From Stenotrophomonas sp. VV52 (lineage in GTDB: Bacteria; Pseudomonadota; Gammaproteobacteria; Xanthomonadales; Xanthomonadaceae): a stretch of 64,000 nucleotides of DNA. This document shows, in pieces, positions 54,252-63,683 of this stretch (position 1 is its first letter; each line of letters starts with the position of its first letter). The notes beneath the pieces are model-generated. The model ran no database searches. It was not told the DNA's origin and saw nothing but the letters and a program-made list of their open reading frames with translations. Location of the stretch: assembly GCF_002893095.1 (NCBI RefSeq), contig NZ_PKQQ01000003.1, positions 1 to 64,000 on the forward strand. The letters are read 5' to 3'. Made by a program: the position numbers and the translations under genes.

Positions 54252-55532
54252 TTACCAGCCGAACAGCTGGGCGAAATGGACGTCCACGCGCAGGCCGACG
54301 ATCAGCGCATCGGGAATGTCGGTGGTCCGCGTGGGCGCGTAGATCGGGTCGGGGTTGACCACGTACTGCAGGTTCGGCATCAGCCGGATTCCCTTGTGCA
54401 CGGCCCAGCCGTAGCTGAGCTCGGCGATGATTTCATCGGCGCTGGGCGCGCCGGTGCCGCCATTGCGTGCGCGCCGGTCGCGCAGGAAGCCGATCTGCTG
54501 ATCGCTGAAGTGGGTGTTGGAGACGAACATCGCCAGCGTGTCCTGGTCGCGGCCAGCAAACGTACCGGTCTTGACGAACCCGGCCGAGACGAACTGGTCC
54601 ACCGGCGCTTCGTTGCCGGTGTTGACGTAGGCACGGGCGAACAGCGCCAGGTTGCGCTTGCCTTCACCGCGCCACACGGTCTGGTCGGCCATGCCGAACC
54701 AGCCGGCGCGCGACCCGTCCTGCATCGCCGTGGGCCGACCGCTCAGCGCCGCCGAGTTGCCGTTGGCATCGTAGTAGGGACTCTTGCCGCCGTCGCTGTT
54801 GCGGTACATGCCGAGCCGGTAGGCGCGCGGCAGGCGGTCATTGGCGAAGCTGGTCTGGTAACCGACTTCGTAGGCGGTGATGGTACCGGTGCCCTCGCCC
54901 ACCGAGAAATCCAGGCCGTTCTTGCCGGCCTTGTTCAATTCGTTGTTGTAGTCGAACGCGCCGCCCTGCACATACCAGCGATCATTCACGTCGTAGCGCA
55001 GGATCCCGGCCCAGGACGAGTTCGGATAGGCGGTGATGCCAAGATCGGTGATCGCGCCATACGGCGTCAGGCACATCGCATTGCTCATGAACACGCAGTT
55101 GAGCGGCGAGTTGTTGAAGTAGCTGTTCACCGGCGCGCGGCCGGCGGTGATGCTCAGGCCATTGTCGAAGCGGTGGCGCACGGTCAACCGGGTCAGGCGC
55201 CCGCCGGCCACCGGCCGCCAGGTCTGCTGCGCGCTGATCGAATTGCCGATCTTCTCGCGGGCCAGGTTGCGTCCGGCAAACCAGGCCCATTGCGCGTCCA
55301 CGTCGGTGTTGTGAACGCCGAACAGCGCGTCCAGGTCGAACTTCGACTGCGCCATGATCCAGTAGGAGCCCTCGGTTCCCTGCTCGACGCCGCCTACCGG
55401 GTTGGAGGCGACGTTGCCGACGACATCCAGGGTCAGATCGACGCCCTTCGGCAGCGTGCCCTGGGCGGCCGCAGGAGCGGCCAGTGCCGCGCTCAACAAC
55501 AGCGCCAGCGTGGTGTGGTGAATGGTGGACAT
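54252..55532 (-). CDS. OprB-family outer-membrane porin
   Basis: A 426-aa protein with a signal peptide (residues 1-23, ending APAAAQ) and a beta-barrel pattern of alternating residues, ending in the aromatic C-terminal motif (VDVHFAQLFGW). It belongs to the OprB family, whose members pass sugars or organic acids. Located between the transporter and ligJ genes in one operon, it probably lets PDC or related polycarboxylates cross the outer membrane; substrate is inferred from context only. Confidence 0.85.
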   Translation of the reverse strand: MSTIHHTTLALLLSAALAAPAAAQGTLPKGVDLTLDVVGNVASNPVGGVEQGTEGSYWIMAQSKFDLDALFGVHNTDVDAQWAWFAGRNLAREKIGNSISAQQTWRPVAGGRLTRLTVRHRFDNGLSITAGRAPVNSYFNNSPLNCVFMSNAMCLTPYGAITDLGITAYPNSSWAGILRYDVNDRWYVQGGAFDYNNELNKAGKNGLDFSVGEGTGTITAYEVGYQTSFANDRLPRAYRLGMYRNSDGGKSPYYDANGNSAALSGRPTAMQDGSRAGWFGMADQTVWRGEGKRNLALFARAYVNTGNEAPVDQFVSAGFVKTGTFAGRDQDTLAMFVSNTHFSDQQIGFLRDRRARNGGTGAPSADEIIAELSYGWAVHKGIRLMPNLQYVVNPDPIYAPTRTTDIPDALIVGLRVDVHFAQLFGW

Positions 55533-55611
55533 GATCTCTCCCTCCCCGGTGCGGTAACACCGGGTTCAATGCACTCTCAGGTGGCGCCGCCAGCACGCGG
55601 CAGCGCGTCGG

Positions 55612-56925
55612 TCAGGCTTCGCGCACGCCCAGGTGGCGCAGGCGGGCACGGCGGGTGCCGATCTGTTCGGCCATCACCTTCTCGTCCAGCTTGCCTTCCC
55701 ACTTGGCGATCACCAGCACCGCGATCGCGTTGCCGACCAGGTTCACGAAGGTCAGCCCTTCGGCCAGGATGCGGTGGATGCCGAGGATCAGCGCGATGCT
55801 GGCCACCGGGATCGTGCCTGTCGTGCCCAGCGTGGCGGCCAGTACCACGAACGCCGCGCCGGCCACGCCTGCCGCGCCTTTGGAGGTGAGCAGCAGCACC
55901 GCGATCAACCCCAGCTGGTGCCACACGGTGAGCTCGGTGTTGGTCGCTTGTGCCAGGAACAGTGCGACCGTGGTCAGGTACAGGCAGGTGCCGTCCAGGT
56001 TGAACGAGTACCCGGCGGGAATCACGAAGCCCACCACGCTCTCCTCGCAGCCCAGCTTCTTCATCTTCTCGATCAGGCGCGGCAGCACCGTTTCGGTCGA
56101 CGTGGTGGCCGCGACGATCACAATCTCATCGCGCAGGTAGGCCAGCAGGCGCCACAGGCTGGCCCCGGTCCACCAGCACACCGCGCCCAGCACGAACACG
56201 GTGAATGCCGCGCAGACCACGAAGAACTCGATGATCAGCTCGCCCAGCGACAGCAGCGACCCGGCGCCGAACTGACCCACGGTGAAGGCGATGGCGCCGA
56301 ACGCACCGATCGGCGCGAAGTACATGATGTAGCCGATGATCTTGAACAAAGCACTGGACGTGCCTTCGATCACCTTCATCACGGGCGCACCGCGCTCGCC
56401 GACCGAGGCCAGCGCCACCCCGAACAGCACCGCCACGAACAGCACCTGCAGCACGTGCGCTTCGGTGAACGCACTGACCAGGGTGTTGGGAATGATCGCC
56501 ATGATGTACGCCACGATCGACTGGTCGTGCGCGGTGTGCACATAGCCCTGGATGCTGGCCATGTCGATGGTGGCCGGGTCGATGTTCATGCCGGCGCCCG
56601 GTTGCCACAGATCGACCGCGACCAGCCCGACGATCAGTGCCAGGATGGTGATGACCTCGAAATAGATCAGCGACTTCAGCGCCAGGCGACCCACGCTGCG
56701 CATGTCGCGCATGCCGGCGATGCCATGCACCACCGTCACGAAGATGATCGGTCCGATCATCATCCGGATCAGCTTGATGAACGCGTCGCCGAACGGCTTC
56801 ATCGCCGAGCCCCAGTCCGGCTGCAGCCAGCCCAGCACCACGCCGATCACGGTGCCGGCCAGCACCTGGAACCACAATTGGCCGAATACGCCGAAGCGGC
56901 CCTGCCGCTTCTCAACAACTGTCAT
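55612..56925 (-). CDS. DctA-type C4-dicarboxylate/cation symporter
   Basis: A 437-aa DAACS-family transporter with about eight membrane segments and two re-entrant loops. Key motifs are TSTETVLPRLIEKM, GYSFNLDGTCLYLT and SKGAAGVAGAAFVVLAATL. It resembles DctA (usual length about 430-445 aa). DctA takes succinate, fumarate and malate, but its place between ligU and the porin gene suggests import of PDC or oxalomesaconate-like polycarboxylates. The 59 bases before it, after ligU, show no terminator. Confidence 0.9.
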   Translation of the reverse strand: MTVVEKRQGRFGVFGQLWFQVLAGTVIGVVLGWLQPDWGSAMKPFGDAFIKLIRMMIGPIIFVTVVHGIAGMRDMRSVGRLALKSLIYFEVITILALIVGLVAVDLWQPGAGMNIDPATIDMASIQGYVHTAHDQSIVAYIMAIIPNTLVSAFTEAHVLQVLFVAVLFGVALASVGERGAPVMKVIEGTSSALFKIIGYIMYFAPIGAFGAIAFTVGQFGAGSLLSLGELIIEFFVVCAAFTVFVLGAVCWWTGASLWRLLAYLRDEIVIVAATTSTETVLPRLIEKMKKLGCEESVVGFVIPAGYSFNLDGTCLYLTTVALFLAQATNTELTVWHQLGLIAVLLLTSKGAAGVAGAAFVVLAATLGTTGTIPVASIALILGIHRILAEGLTFVNLVGNAIAVLVIAKWEGKLDEKVMAEQIGTRRARLRHLGVREA

Positions 56926-56984
56926 GACAACCCTCCCAGGTCACAAGAATAAAGACGACGCGCCTATTCAGTCGAACGCGCCGT

Positions 56985-58040
56985 TCAACCGAATAGAACG
57001 CCGTCAAAGAGCTTTCGCGCGGTGCGCAGGATCGCCGCAGCCGTTACCTGCCCCGCCGCATCCCGCTCCAGCACGCAGCCGGTGCTGCCGCTGGGGTGTT
57101 CGATATCCAGCTGCAGCGGGCTTCCGTCCGCCACGGTGGCCAGCGCGCTGGCCGGCGACCCGGGCAACAGGCAGGCGGTCGCCACGGTCACCGCCCCGAG
57201 CACACCGATGGAGGCATGGCAGCGGTGCGGTATGAACGAGCGCACGCAGATCGCCCCGCCTTCGCGCGGCGCTGTCACCAGCATCATTTTCGGTACGGAC
57301 TGCGCGGTGACATCGCCGAGGTTCATCAACGGGCCGGCCTGCAGCCGGATCGCCTCCAGGCGCGCCTTCAGTACCTCGTCGGCATCGAGCGTTGCGCGGT
57401 CTTCGTAACCGGTTACGCCCACATCGCTGGCCCGCAGCACCACGCAGGGCATGCCATTGTCGATCAGCGTCACCTGCACCCCGTCGATGACATCGCAGGC
57501 CTGTCCCGTAGGCAGCAGCGCGCCACAGCTGGACCCGGCGATATCGGCAAACGTCAGCGGGATCGGCGCGGCCGTGCCCGGCACGCCATCGATCCGCGCT
57601 GGACCGTCGTAGCGCACCTTGCCGCCAGGGGTCGGCACGTTGGCCGTGGCCAGCTTGCCGGTGTTGACCATGAAGATCCGCACGTCGGTGGACGCCGCTT
57701 TTGCGGACACAAGACCACGCTCGATCGCGAACGGCCCCACGCCGGCCAGCAGGTTGCCGCAGTTCTGCGCATCGCTGACCACGGCTTCATCGACGAACAC
57801 CTGCAGGAACAGGTAATCGACATCCGCATCGGATCGGGTGGACGCCGATACCACCGCAACCTTCGAGGTCAACGGATCCGCGCCGCCCATGCCATCGATC
57901 TGGCGCGGGTCCGGCGAGCCAAAGGCACGCAACAGGAACGCATCACGGTCCGCAGCTGTCGGCGGCAGCTCGTCGGCAAGGAAGTACCCGCCCTTGGAGG
58001 TGCCCCCACGCATCCACATCGCGCGCACGCCGTCATTCAT
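56985..58040 (-). CDS. ligU: 4-oxalomesaconate tautomerase LigU/GalD (PrpF family)
   Basis: Isomerises 4-oxalomesaconate, moving the double bond to give the LigJ substrate. The 351-aa PrpF/diaminopimelate-epimerase-fold protein has [13 protein letters not shown] near the N-terminus, a conserved Lys at K60 ([13 protein letters not shown]) and [17 protein letters not shown]. The start is the ATG at 58040, overlapping the end of ligK by 8 bases; a longer frame to 58205 is only overlap. Confidence 0.9.
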   Translation of the reverse strand: MNDGVRAMWMRGGTSKGGYFLADELPPTAADRDAFLLRAFGSPDPRQIDGMGGADPLTSKVAVVSASTRSDADVDYLFLQVFVDEAVVSDAQNCGNLLAGVGPFAIERGLVSAKAASTDVRIFMVNTGKLATANVPTPGGKVRYDGPARIDGVPGTAAPIPLTFADIAGSSCGALLPTGQACDVIDGVQVTLIDNGMPCVVLRASDVGVTGYEDRATLDADEVLKARLEAIRLQAGPLMNLGDVTAQSVPKMMLVTAPREGGAICVRSFIPHRCHASIGVLGAVTVATACLLPGSPASALATVADGSPLQLDIEHPSGSTGCVLERDAAGQVTAAAILRTARKLFDGVLFG

Positions 58041-58704
58041 AGCGCAGGCCCTTTGCCGCCAGGCGTTCGCGCATCGCATAGATGTCCAGGCCCAGCTCGC
58101 CCTTGGCCAGGCGCTCGCGCTTCTCCGCTTCGCGCGCCTCACGGGCCTGGGCTTCGGCAGCCACGCGCACCGCGTCGGCGCGCGGCACGATGCAGACGCC
58201 ATCATCGTCGGCGATCACCACGTCACCCGGGTGCACCAGCGCGCCGCCGCAGACCACCGGCACGTTCACCGAGCCCAGGGTCTCCTTCACCGTGCCCTGC
58301 GCGTGTATCGCCCGGCTCCAGACTGGAAAGCCCATCGCGGCCAGGTCGCGCACGTCGCGCACACCGGCGTCGATCACCAGGCCCTGGCAGCCGCGCACCT
58401 GCGCCGACGTGGCCAGCAGATCGCCGAAGTAGCCATCGGTGCAGTCGCTGGTCGGCGCCACCACCAGCACATCGCCTTCGCGAAGCTGCTCGATGGCCAC
58501 GTGCATCATCCAGTTGTCGCCCGGCGGCACCGACACCGTGATGGCGCTGCCGGCAATGCGGGCGCCGCTGTAGATCGGGCGCAGCCGCGGGTGCAGCAGG
58601 CCACTGCGGCCCTGGGCTTCGTGCGCGGTGGCAACACCGGCCTGGGCGAGAACCTGGATCGCGCCGGCAGCGGCGCGTTCGACATGGGTGACGACGCGGG
58701 ACAT
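58033..58704 (-). CDS. ligK: 4-carboxy-4-hydroxy-2-oxoadipate aldolase LigK/GalC
   Basis: Class II aldolase that splits its substrate into pyruvate and oxaloacetate; also acts on 4-hydroxy-4-methyl-2-oxoglutarate. The 223-aa RraA-fold protein shows [40 protein letters not shown] and the metal/substrate residues in [15 protein letters not shown] 58704 (AAGGA 7 bases upstream) gives the family length (about 228 aa); an extension to 58782 is less likely. First gene of the operon, opposite the LysR gene with about 100 bases between. Confidence 0.9.
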   Translation of the reverse strand: MSRVVTHVERAAAGAIQVLAQAGVATAHEAQGRSGLLHPRLRPIYSGARIAGSAITVSVPPGDNWMMHVAIEQLREGDVLVVAPTSDCTDGYFGDLLATSAQVRGCQGLVIDAGVRDVRDLAAMGFPVWSRAIHAQGTVKETLGSVNVPVVCGGALVHPGDVVIADDDGVCIVPRADAVRVAAEAQAREAREAEKRERLAKGELGLDIYAMRERLAAKGLRYE

Positions 58705-58804
58705 CCATCCATCCTTCAATGACGATGATGCAGTCTTGTCCGGCAGCGCCCACCCCTCAAGATCGTTTTCCGCAACAGCCATTGGGTTTGGTTATAGTTG
58801 ATCC
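58705..58804. promoter_or_regulatory. Divergent promoter region between ligK and lysR-type gene
   Basis: These 100 bases separate the divergent starts of ligK (minus) and the LysR-type regulator (plus). They are the only plausible control region for the operon and, by LysR-family practice, the likely binding site. They include a local AT-rich stretch (GGTTTGGTTATAG, 58785-58797). I could not define a confident T-N11-A box. Confidence 0.6.
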
Positions 58805-60073
58805 ATGAATCGAGCCGTTGAGCTGAACCTGAAGCACCTGCACGCCCTCGTCGCGGTGCACCGCCACGGCGGCATCAGTGCGGCGGCGCCACAGGTGAAC
58901 CTGTCGCAACCCGCATTGACCCAGGCCATCGCGCGGCTGGAGACCCAGCTCGACGCCACCCTGTTCGACCGCCAACCCGGCGGCATGGCGCCCACCGAAG
59001 CGGCCGAGCTGCTGGTGCCGCGCATCGAGCGCGCGTTGGGGTATATCGCCGATGGCGTCCGCGTGGCACGCCGCGCGCACCGCCTGCCCGCGCTGCCGGC
59101 AGTGGAGCGGCGGGTAACACTGGGCCAGCTGCGGGCGCTGGTTGCCGTGGATGCGGCGGGCAGTTTCACGCTCGCAGCGGCGCGCTCTGGCATTTCACAA
59201 CCCGCGATCTACCGTGCCGTTCACGAGCTGGGCACGGCCATCGAGACCCCGCTGACCGAACGCCATGGCAAGACAGTACAGACCACCCCGGCGGCCACGC
59301 GCATGCTTCGACTGGTGCGGCTGGCCCTGTCCGAACTGGCTGCGGGCATCGATGAAGTGGCGCTGCTTCGCTCCGAACAAGGCGGCCGTGTCACGCTGGG
59401 CGTCATGCCGCTGGCCCGCGCCATCCTGCTGCCGCAGGTACTGGCGCGCTTTGCACGCGCCCACCCCGGCGCATCGGTGAACGTCATTGAAGGACCGTAT
59501 GCAGAGCTGCTGGGCGACCTGCGCGCAGGGAGCCTGGACCTGTTGATTGGCGCCATGCGCGACAGCCTGCCGGTGCGCGACATCGCGCAGGAAGGCTTGT
59601 TCGACGACGAACCGGTGATCGTGGCGCGCACGGGCCACCCGCTGGCCGGCGCAACGCCGCCCGCGTTCGATCAGCTGCTGGCGTACCCGTGGGTGATCGC
59701 CGCCACCGGCGCACCGGTACGCGCCCGCTGGGAACGCATGTTCCGCCAGCACGGGCACGAACCGCCGCGGCTGCGCATCGAATGCGGCTCGGTGCTGATC
59801 ACCCGCGGCCTGCTGCTGGAAGACGACTGGCTGACCCTGATGTCACGCGACCAGTTCGTCATCGAACGCCGCGCCGGCCTGCTCTGCGAAATCGCCAGCG
59901 CTGGCGATGACCTGCGCCGCCGCATCGGCCTCACCACGCGCGCCGACTGGCACCCCACCCGCCTGCAGCAGGCGTTCGTGGACACCTTCCGCGCGGTCTG
60001 TGCAGAACGGAGCAATGACAGCGATACCACCTGGCCTTTTCGTTATCCGGCGCGAGGAACATCGGTTCAATAA
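58805..60073 (+). CDS. LysR-type regulator with two tandem HTH domains
   Basis: A 422-aa regulator, about 110 residues longer than usual LysR proteins. Two complete LysR DNA-binding domains follow each other: residues ~9-66 (HLHALVAVHRHGGISAAAPQ, LSQPALTQAIARLETQLDAT) and ~105-163 (TLGQLRALVAVDAAGSFTLA, ISQPAIYRAVHELGTAIETP). A single co-inducer-binding domain follows (~194-400; GRVTLGVMPLARAILLPQVL, LLIGAMRDSLPVRDI). It is divergent from ligK and most likely controls the PDC operon in response to PDC or a downstream acid. The frame is open throughout, so this is not a frameshift fusion with a neighbour. Confidence 0.92.
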   Translation: MNRAVELNLKHLHALVAVHRHGGISAAAPQVNLSQPALTQAIARLETQLDATLFDRQPGGMAPTEAAELLVPRIERALGYIADGVRVARRAHRLPALPAVERRVTLGQLRALVAVDAAGSFTLAAARSGISQPAIYRAVHELGTAIETPLTERHGKTVQTTPAATRMLRLVRLALSELAAGIDEVALLRSEQGGRVTLGVMPLARAILLPQVLARFARAHPGASVNVIEGPYAELLGDLRAGSLDLLIGAMRDSLPVRDIAQEGLFDDEPVIVARTGHPLAGATPPAFDQLLAYPWVIAATGAPVRARWERMFRQHGHEPPRLRIECGSVLITRGLLLEDDWLTLMSRDQFVIERRAGLLCEIASAGDDLRRRIGLTTRADWHPTRLQQAFVDTFRAVCAERSNDSDTTWPFRYPARGTSVQ

Positions 60074-60103
60074 AAAACCCCCGGTTCGCACCGGGGGTTC
60101 TTC
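60072..60103. terminator. Bidirectional terminator between lysR-type gene and acnB
   Basis: AACCCCCGGT (60076-60085) and ACCGGGGGTT (60090-60099) form a 10-bp stem with loop TCGC. The A-run on the left (60072-60077) gives a T-run for minus-strand acnB transcripts, and TTCTTC follows on the plus strand. Confidence 0.9.
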
Positions 60104-60130
60104 GTTCAACACATCAACCGATCACGAAAC

Positions 60131-62722
60131 TCAGGCGGCGACCGTCTTGGCCACGTCCTGGTATTCCTCGATCTGGTCGAAGTTCATGTAGCGGTAGATC
60201 TCCTTGCCGCTGGCATCCAGCACGCCGATGTCGGCCATGTACTCGGTCTTGGTCGGAATGCGGCCCAGGCGCGAGCAGATCGCGGCCAGTTCGGCCGAAC
60301 CCAGGTACACGTTGGAGTTGCGGCCCAGGCGGTTCGGGAAGTTGCGGGTCGAGGTCGAGAACACGGTCGCGCCTTCGCGCACCTGTGCCTGGTTGCCCAT
60401 GCACAGCGAGCAGCCCGGCATTTCCATGCGTGCACCGGCGGTGCCGAAGGTGCCGTAATGGCCTTCCTTGGTCAGCTCCGAGGCATCCATCTTGGTCGGC
60501 GGGGCCACCCACAGCTTGGTCGGGATGTCGCGCTTGCCTTCCAGCAGCTTCGCAGCGGCGCGGAAGTGACCGATATTGGTCATGCACGAACCGATGAAGA
60601 CTTCATCGATGGCCGCACCGGCCACGTCCGACAGCGTCTTGACGTCGTCCGGATCGTTCGGGCAGGCCACGATCGGCTCGTGGATGTCGGCCAGGTCGAT
60701 TTCGATGACCGCAGCGTATTCGGCGTCGGCATCCGGTTCCAGCAGCTCCGGGTTGGCCAGCCACGCTTCCATCTTCTCGATGCGGCGCGCCAGCGAACGG
60801 GCGTCCTGATACCCCTCGGCAATCATCCACTTCAGCAGCGTGATGTTGCTGGTGAGGTACTCGATGATCGGTTCCTTGTTCAGGTGCACCGAGCAACCGG
60901 CAGCCGAGCGCTCGGCCGAGGCGTCGGACAGTTCGAACGCCTGCTCCACCTTCAGGTCCGGCAGGCCTTCGATTTCCAGGATGCGGCCGGAGAAGATGTT
61001 CTTCTTGCCAGCCTTGGCCACGGTCAGCAGGCCCGACCTGATCGCGTACAGCGGGATCGCGTTGACCAGGTCACGCAGGGTCACGCCCGGCTGCATCTGG
61101 CCCTTGAAGCGCACCAGCACCGATTCGGGCATGTCCAGCGGCATCACGCCGGTGGCGGCGGCGAACGCGACCAGGCCCGAGCCGGCCGGGAACGAAATGC
61201 CCACCGGGAAACGGGTGTGCGAGTCGCCGCCGGTGCCGACGGTGTCGGGCAGCAGCATGCGGTTGAGCCAGCTGTGGATCACGCCGTCGCCCGGACGCAG
61301 CGACACGCCGCCACGGGTGGAGATGAATTCCGGCAGGGTGTGGTGGGTCTTGACGTCGACCGGCTTCGGGTACGCCGCGGTGTGGCAGAACGACTGCATC
61401 ACCAGGTCGGCCGAGAAGCCCAGGCAGGCCAGGTCCTTCAGCTCGTCGCGGGTCATCGGGCCGGTGGTGTCCTGCGAGCCCACCGAGGTCATCTTCGGTT
61501 CGCAGTAGGTGCCCGGGCGCATGCCCTGGCCTTCCGGCAGGCCACAGGCGCGGCCGACCATCTTCTGCGCCAGCGAGAAGCCCTTGCCGGTGTCGACCGG
61601 CTGCACCGGCAGGCGGAACAGATCGGTCGGGGCCAGGCCCAGCGCTTCGCGCGCCTTGCCGGTCAGGCCGCGGCCGACGATCAGCGGAATGCGGCCACCG
61701 GCGCGCACTTCGTCGAACAGCACTTCGGACTTCACTTCGAATTCGGCGATCACTTCGCCGTTCTTCAGTGCCTTGCCTTCGTACGGACGCAGCTCGACGA
61801 CATCGCCGTGCTCCATCTTGGTCACGTCCAGCTCGATCGGCAGTGCGCCAGCGTCTTCCATGGTGTTGTAGAAGATCGGGGCGATCTTGCCACCCAGGCA
61901 CACGCCGCCGGCGCGCTTGTTCGGGATGTACGGAATGTCATCGCCGGTCCACCACAGCACGCTGTTGGTCGCCGACTTGCGCGAGGAACCGGTGCCGACC
62001 ACGTCGCCCACGTAGGCGACCAGGTGGCCCTTGTCCTTGAGCGAGAGGATCTGCTGGATCGGACCGCGCTTGCCGTCTTCTTCCGGCGTGAACGCGGCGT
62101 CGTCGCGCTTGTTCTTCAGCATCGCCAGCGCGTGCATCGGAATGTCCGGGCGGGTGGTGGCGTCCGGAGCCGGCGACAGGTCGTCGGTATTGGTTTCGCC
62201 CGGCACCTTGAACACGGTGACGGTCATGCTCGCGGCCACTTCCGGCTTGCTGGTGAACCACTCGGCATCGGCCCAGCTCTGCAGCACGGCCTGTGCGTTG
62301 GCGTTACCCGCCTTGGCCTTTTCCTGCACGTCGTGGAAGGCGTCGAACACCAGCAGGGTGTGCTTCAGCGCATCGGCGGCAATGGTGCCGACGCTGGCAT
62401 CGTCCAGCAGCTGCACGAGCGGCGCAACGTTGTAGCCGCCCAGCATGGTGCCCAGCAGTTCGGTGGCGCGCTCGCGCGAAATCAGCGCATTGGTTTCGCT
62501 GCCGAAGGCGATCGCGGCCAGGTACGAGGCCTTGACCTTGGCCGCGTCGTCGACGCCGGCCGGAACGCGGTGGGTCAGCAGCTCGACCAGGAAGTCGGCT
62601 TCACCGGCCGGCGGGTTCTTCAGCAGTTCGATGACGTCGGCCGTCTGCTGGGCGTTCAGCGGCAGCGGCGGGATGCCAAGCGCGGCGCGCTCGGCTACGT
62701 GGTGGCGGTAGGCTTCCAACAT
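60131..62722 (-). CDS. acnB: Bifunctional aconitate hydratase 2 / 2-methylisocitrate dehydratase AcnB
   Basis: TCA-cycle aconitase with a 4Fe-4S cluster that interconverts citrate and isocitrate; AcnB also serves the methylcitrate cycle. At 863 aa it has family length, beginning [20 protein letters not shown] with the AcnB-specific N-terminal HEAT domain, then the swivel domain and catalytic part. Cysteines of the cluster are in [16 protein letters not shown] region and SCMTNIGHF and [11 protein letters not shown]. It faces acnA across the vapBC pair. Confidence 0.97.
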   Translation of the reverse strand: MLEAYRHHVAERAALGIPPLPLNAQQTADVIELLKNPPAGEADFLVELLTHRVPAGVDDAAKVKASYLAAIAFGSETNALISRERATELLGTMLGGYNVAPLVQLLDDASVGTIAADALKHTLLVFDAFHDVQEKAKAGNANAQAVLQSWADAEWFTSKPEVAASMTVTVFKVPGETNTDDLSPAPDATTRPDIPMHALAMLKNKRDDAAFTPEEDGKRGPIQQILSLKDKGHLVAYVGDVVGTGSSRKSATNSVLWWTGDDIPYIPNKRAGGVCLGGKIAPIFYNTMEDAGALPIELDVTKMEHGDVVELRPYEGKALKNGEVIAEFEVKSEVLFDEVRAGGRIPLIVGRGLTGKAREALGLAPTDLFRLPVQPVDTGKGFSLAQKMVGRACGLPEGQGMRPGTYCEPKMTSVGSQDTTGPMTRDELKDLACLGFSADLVMQSFCHTAAYPKPVDVKTHHTLPEFISTRGGVSLRPGDGVIHSWLNRMLLPDTVGTGGDSHTRFPVGISFPAGSGLVAFAAATGVMPLDMPESVLVRFKGQMQPGVTLRDLVNAIPLYAIRSGLLTVAKAGKKNIFSGRILEIEGLPDLKVEQAFELSDASAERSAAGCSVHLNKEPIIEYLTSNITLLKWMIAEGYQDARSLARRIEKMEAWLANPELLEPDADAEYAAVIEIDLADIHEPIVACPNDPDDVKTLSDVAGAAIDEVFIGSCMTNIGHFRAAAKLLEGKRDIPTKLWVAPPTKMDASELTKEGHYGTFGTAGARMEMPGCSLCMGNQAQVREGATVFSTSTRNFPNRLGRNSNVYLGSAELAAICSRLGRIPTKTEYMADIGVLDASGKEIYRYMNFDQIEEYQDVAKTVAA

Positions 62723-62782
62723 GACAACTCCCGGGTGATTCTCGAAGAATGCGATTGAATGAAACGGTTGAAAAAAGAGGGC

Positions 62783-63181
62783 TCAGGCGTTTGGCACGAT
62801 CAGCTTCAGGCCCTTGAAGTAGTCGCGGTAAAACTTGTCGTTCCAGGTGATCAGGCCGTCGCACTGCAACAGCGCGTGCGCGCCGACCATGAAGTCGTCC
62901 AGGCTGCGCCGGCTGTCCCCGCGCTGGCGATGGCGGCGGTGCATCTCGCCCGCGCGCAGCGCCGACTTGGCTTCCAGCGCGTTGAAATGGACACCCATTT
63001 CCTCCAGCGCTTCCAGCACCTCGGCGCCGCCGCGCAGGCTCGCACAGACTTCGGCGAGGGTCGCCCCGCACACCACCACCTTGCCGCCGACCAGGCTCTG
63101 GCGCAGGCAGGCCTCCACGGCATCGGCCTGCGGACCATTGCTCAGCAGCTCGACCAGTACCGGGGAATCGACGGCGATCAT
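62783..63181 (-). CDS. PIN-domain ribonuclease toxin, VapC type
   Basis: A 132-aa PIN domain with its acidic residues: D5 in MIAVDSPVLVELL, Glu in TLAEVCASL, Asp in SLDDFMVGAHAL and Asp in ITWNDKFYRDYF. VapC toxins cut tRNA or rRNA with Mg2+. It lies 6 bases after its putative antitoxin gene and ends shortly before acnB. Confidence 0.9.
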   Translation of the reverse strand: MIAVDSPVLVELLSNGPQADAVEACLRQSLVGGKVVVCGATLAEVCASLRGGAEVLEALEEMGVHFNALEAKSALRAGEMHRRHRQRGDSRRSLDDFMVGAHALLQCDGLITWNDKFYRDYFKGLKLIVPNA

Positions 63182-63187
63182 CCTGGC

Positions 63188-63412
63188 TTATCCCTCGTCG
63201 CGCACGGCGCGCACGGCCGCCTCGGCCGACTCGAAGCCGTCCAGCGAGAACTTGCCGCGCGCCCTTGAAATGGCATCGTCAACACTCTTGCGCAGGATGA
63301 TGCGGCTGCCGTCGAGCTCCACCTTCAGCTGGGTGCCCTTGGTCAGGCCGAGCGCGTCGCGGACCGCCTTGGGCAAGGTGATCTGTCCGCGTTCTGCAAC
63401 GGTGGCTTCCAT
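63188..63412 (-). CDS. AbrB/MazE-type antitoxin, VapB-like
   Basis: A 74-aa swapped-hairpin AbrB DNA-binding protein (TVAERGQITLPKAVRDALGL, GTQLKVELDGSRIILRK), with a C-terminal tail that would wrap the PIN toxin. ATG 63412 is chosen because GGAGG lies 8 bases upstream; a TTG at 63427 would overlap that site. It precedes the toxin gene, and the palindrome at 63427-63451 is its probable operator. Confidence 0.9.
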   Translation of the reverse strand: MEATVAERGQITLPKAVRDALGLTKGTQLKVELDGSRIILRKSVDDAISRARGKFSLDGFESAEAAVRAVRDEG

Positions 63413-63426
63413 CGGTAGGCCCTCCA

Positions 63427-63451
63427 AAGTATGTACGAATTATACATACTT
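63427..63451 (-). promoter_or_regulatory. Operator/promoter of the VapBC-type pair
   Basis: A perfect inverted repeat, AAGTATGTA (63427-63435) and TACATACTT (63443-63451), 7-base spacer. On the minus strand TATAAT (63444-63439) lies inside it, so binding would block the -10. A third half-site, CATACTT (63459-63465), repeats the right arm. Autoregulation is typical for such pairs. Confidence 0.82.
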
Positions 63452-63683
63452 GACCCCGCATACTTCTGCCCGAGCCTGTTCAGCCTCGCCGCCTCCAACC
63501 GGCCAAGGCCCTGCCACACCAATGACACAGGCGATACATAGGTATAGGTAGCCTGAGGCCCTGCCGAAGACCGGCGCGTGGCTGAAGGGTTCATACTGGT
63601 TCCCACTGCCGGCGCCTGGCCTCCGGCAACCGCAAGCAGGCCCCCGGGCCACTGCAAGCCATCCGCAAGAGGAGTTTCCCCGC

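Noticed and set aside
58705-58782. Longer N-terminus for LigK starting at 58782
   Set aside because: It would consume most of the divergent promoter region and exceed family length; the ATG at 58704 has a good ribosome site.
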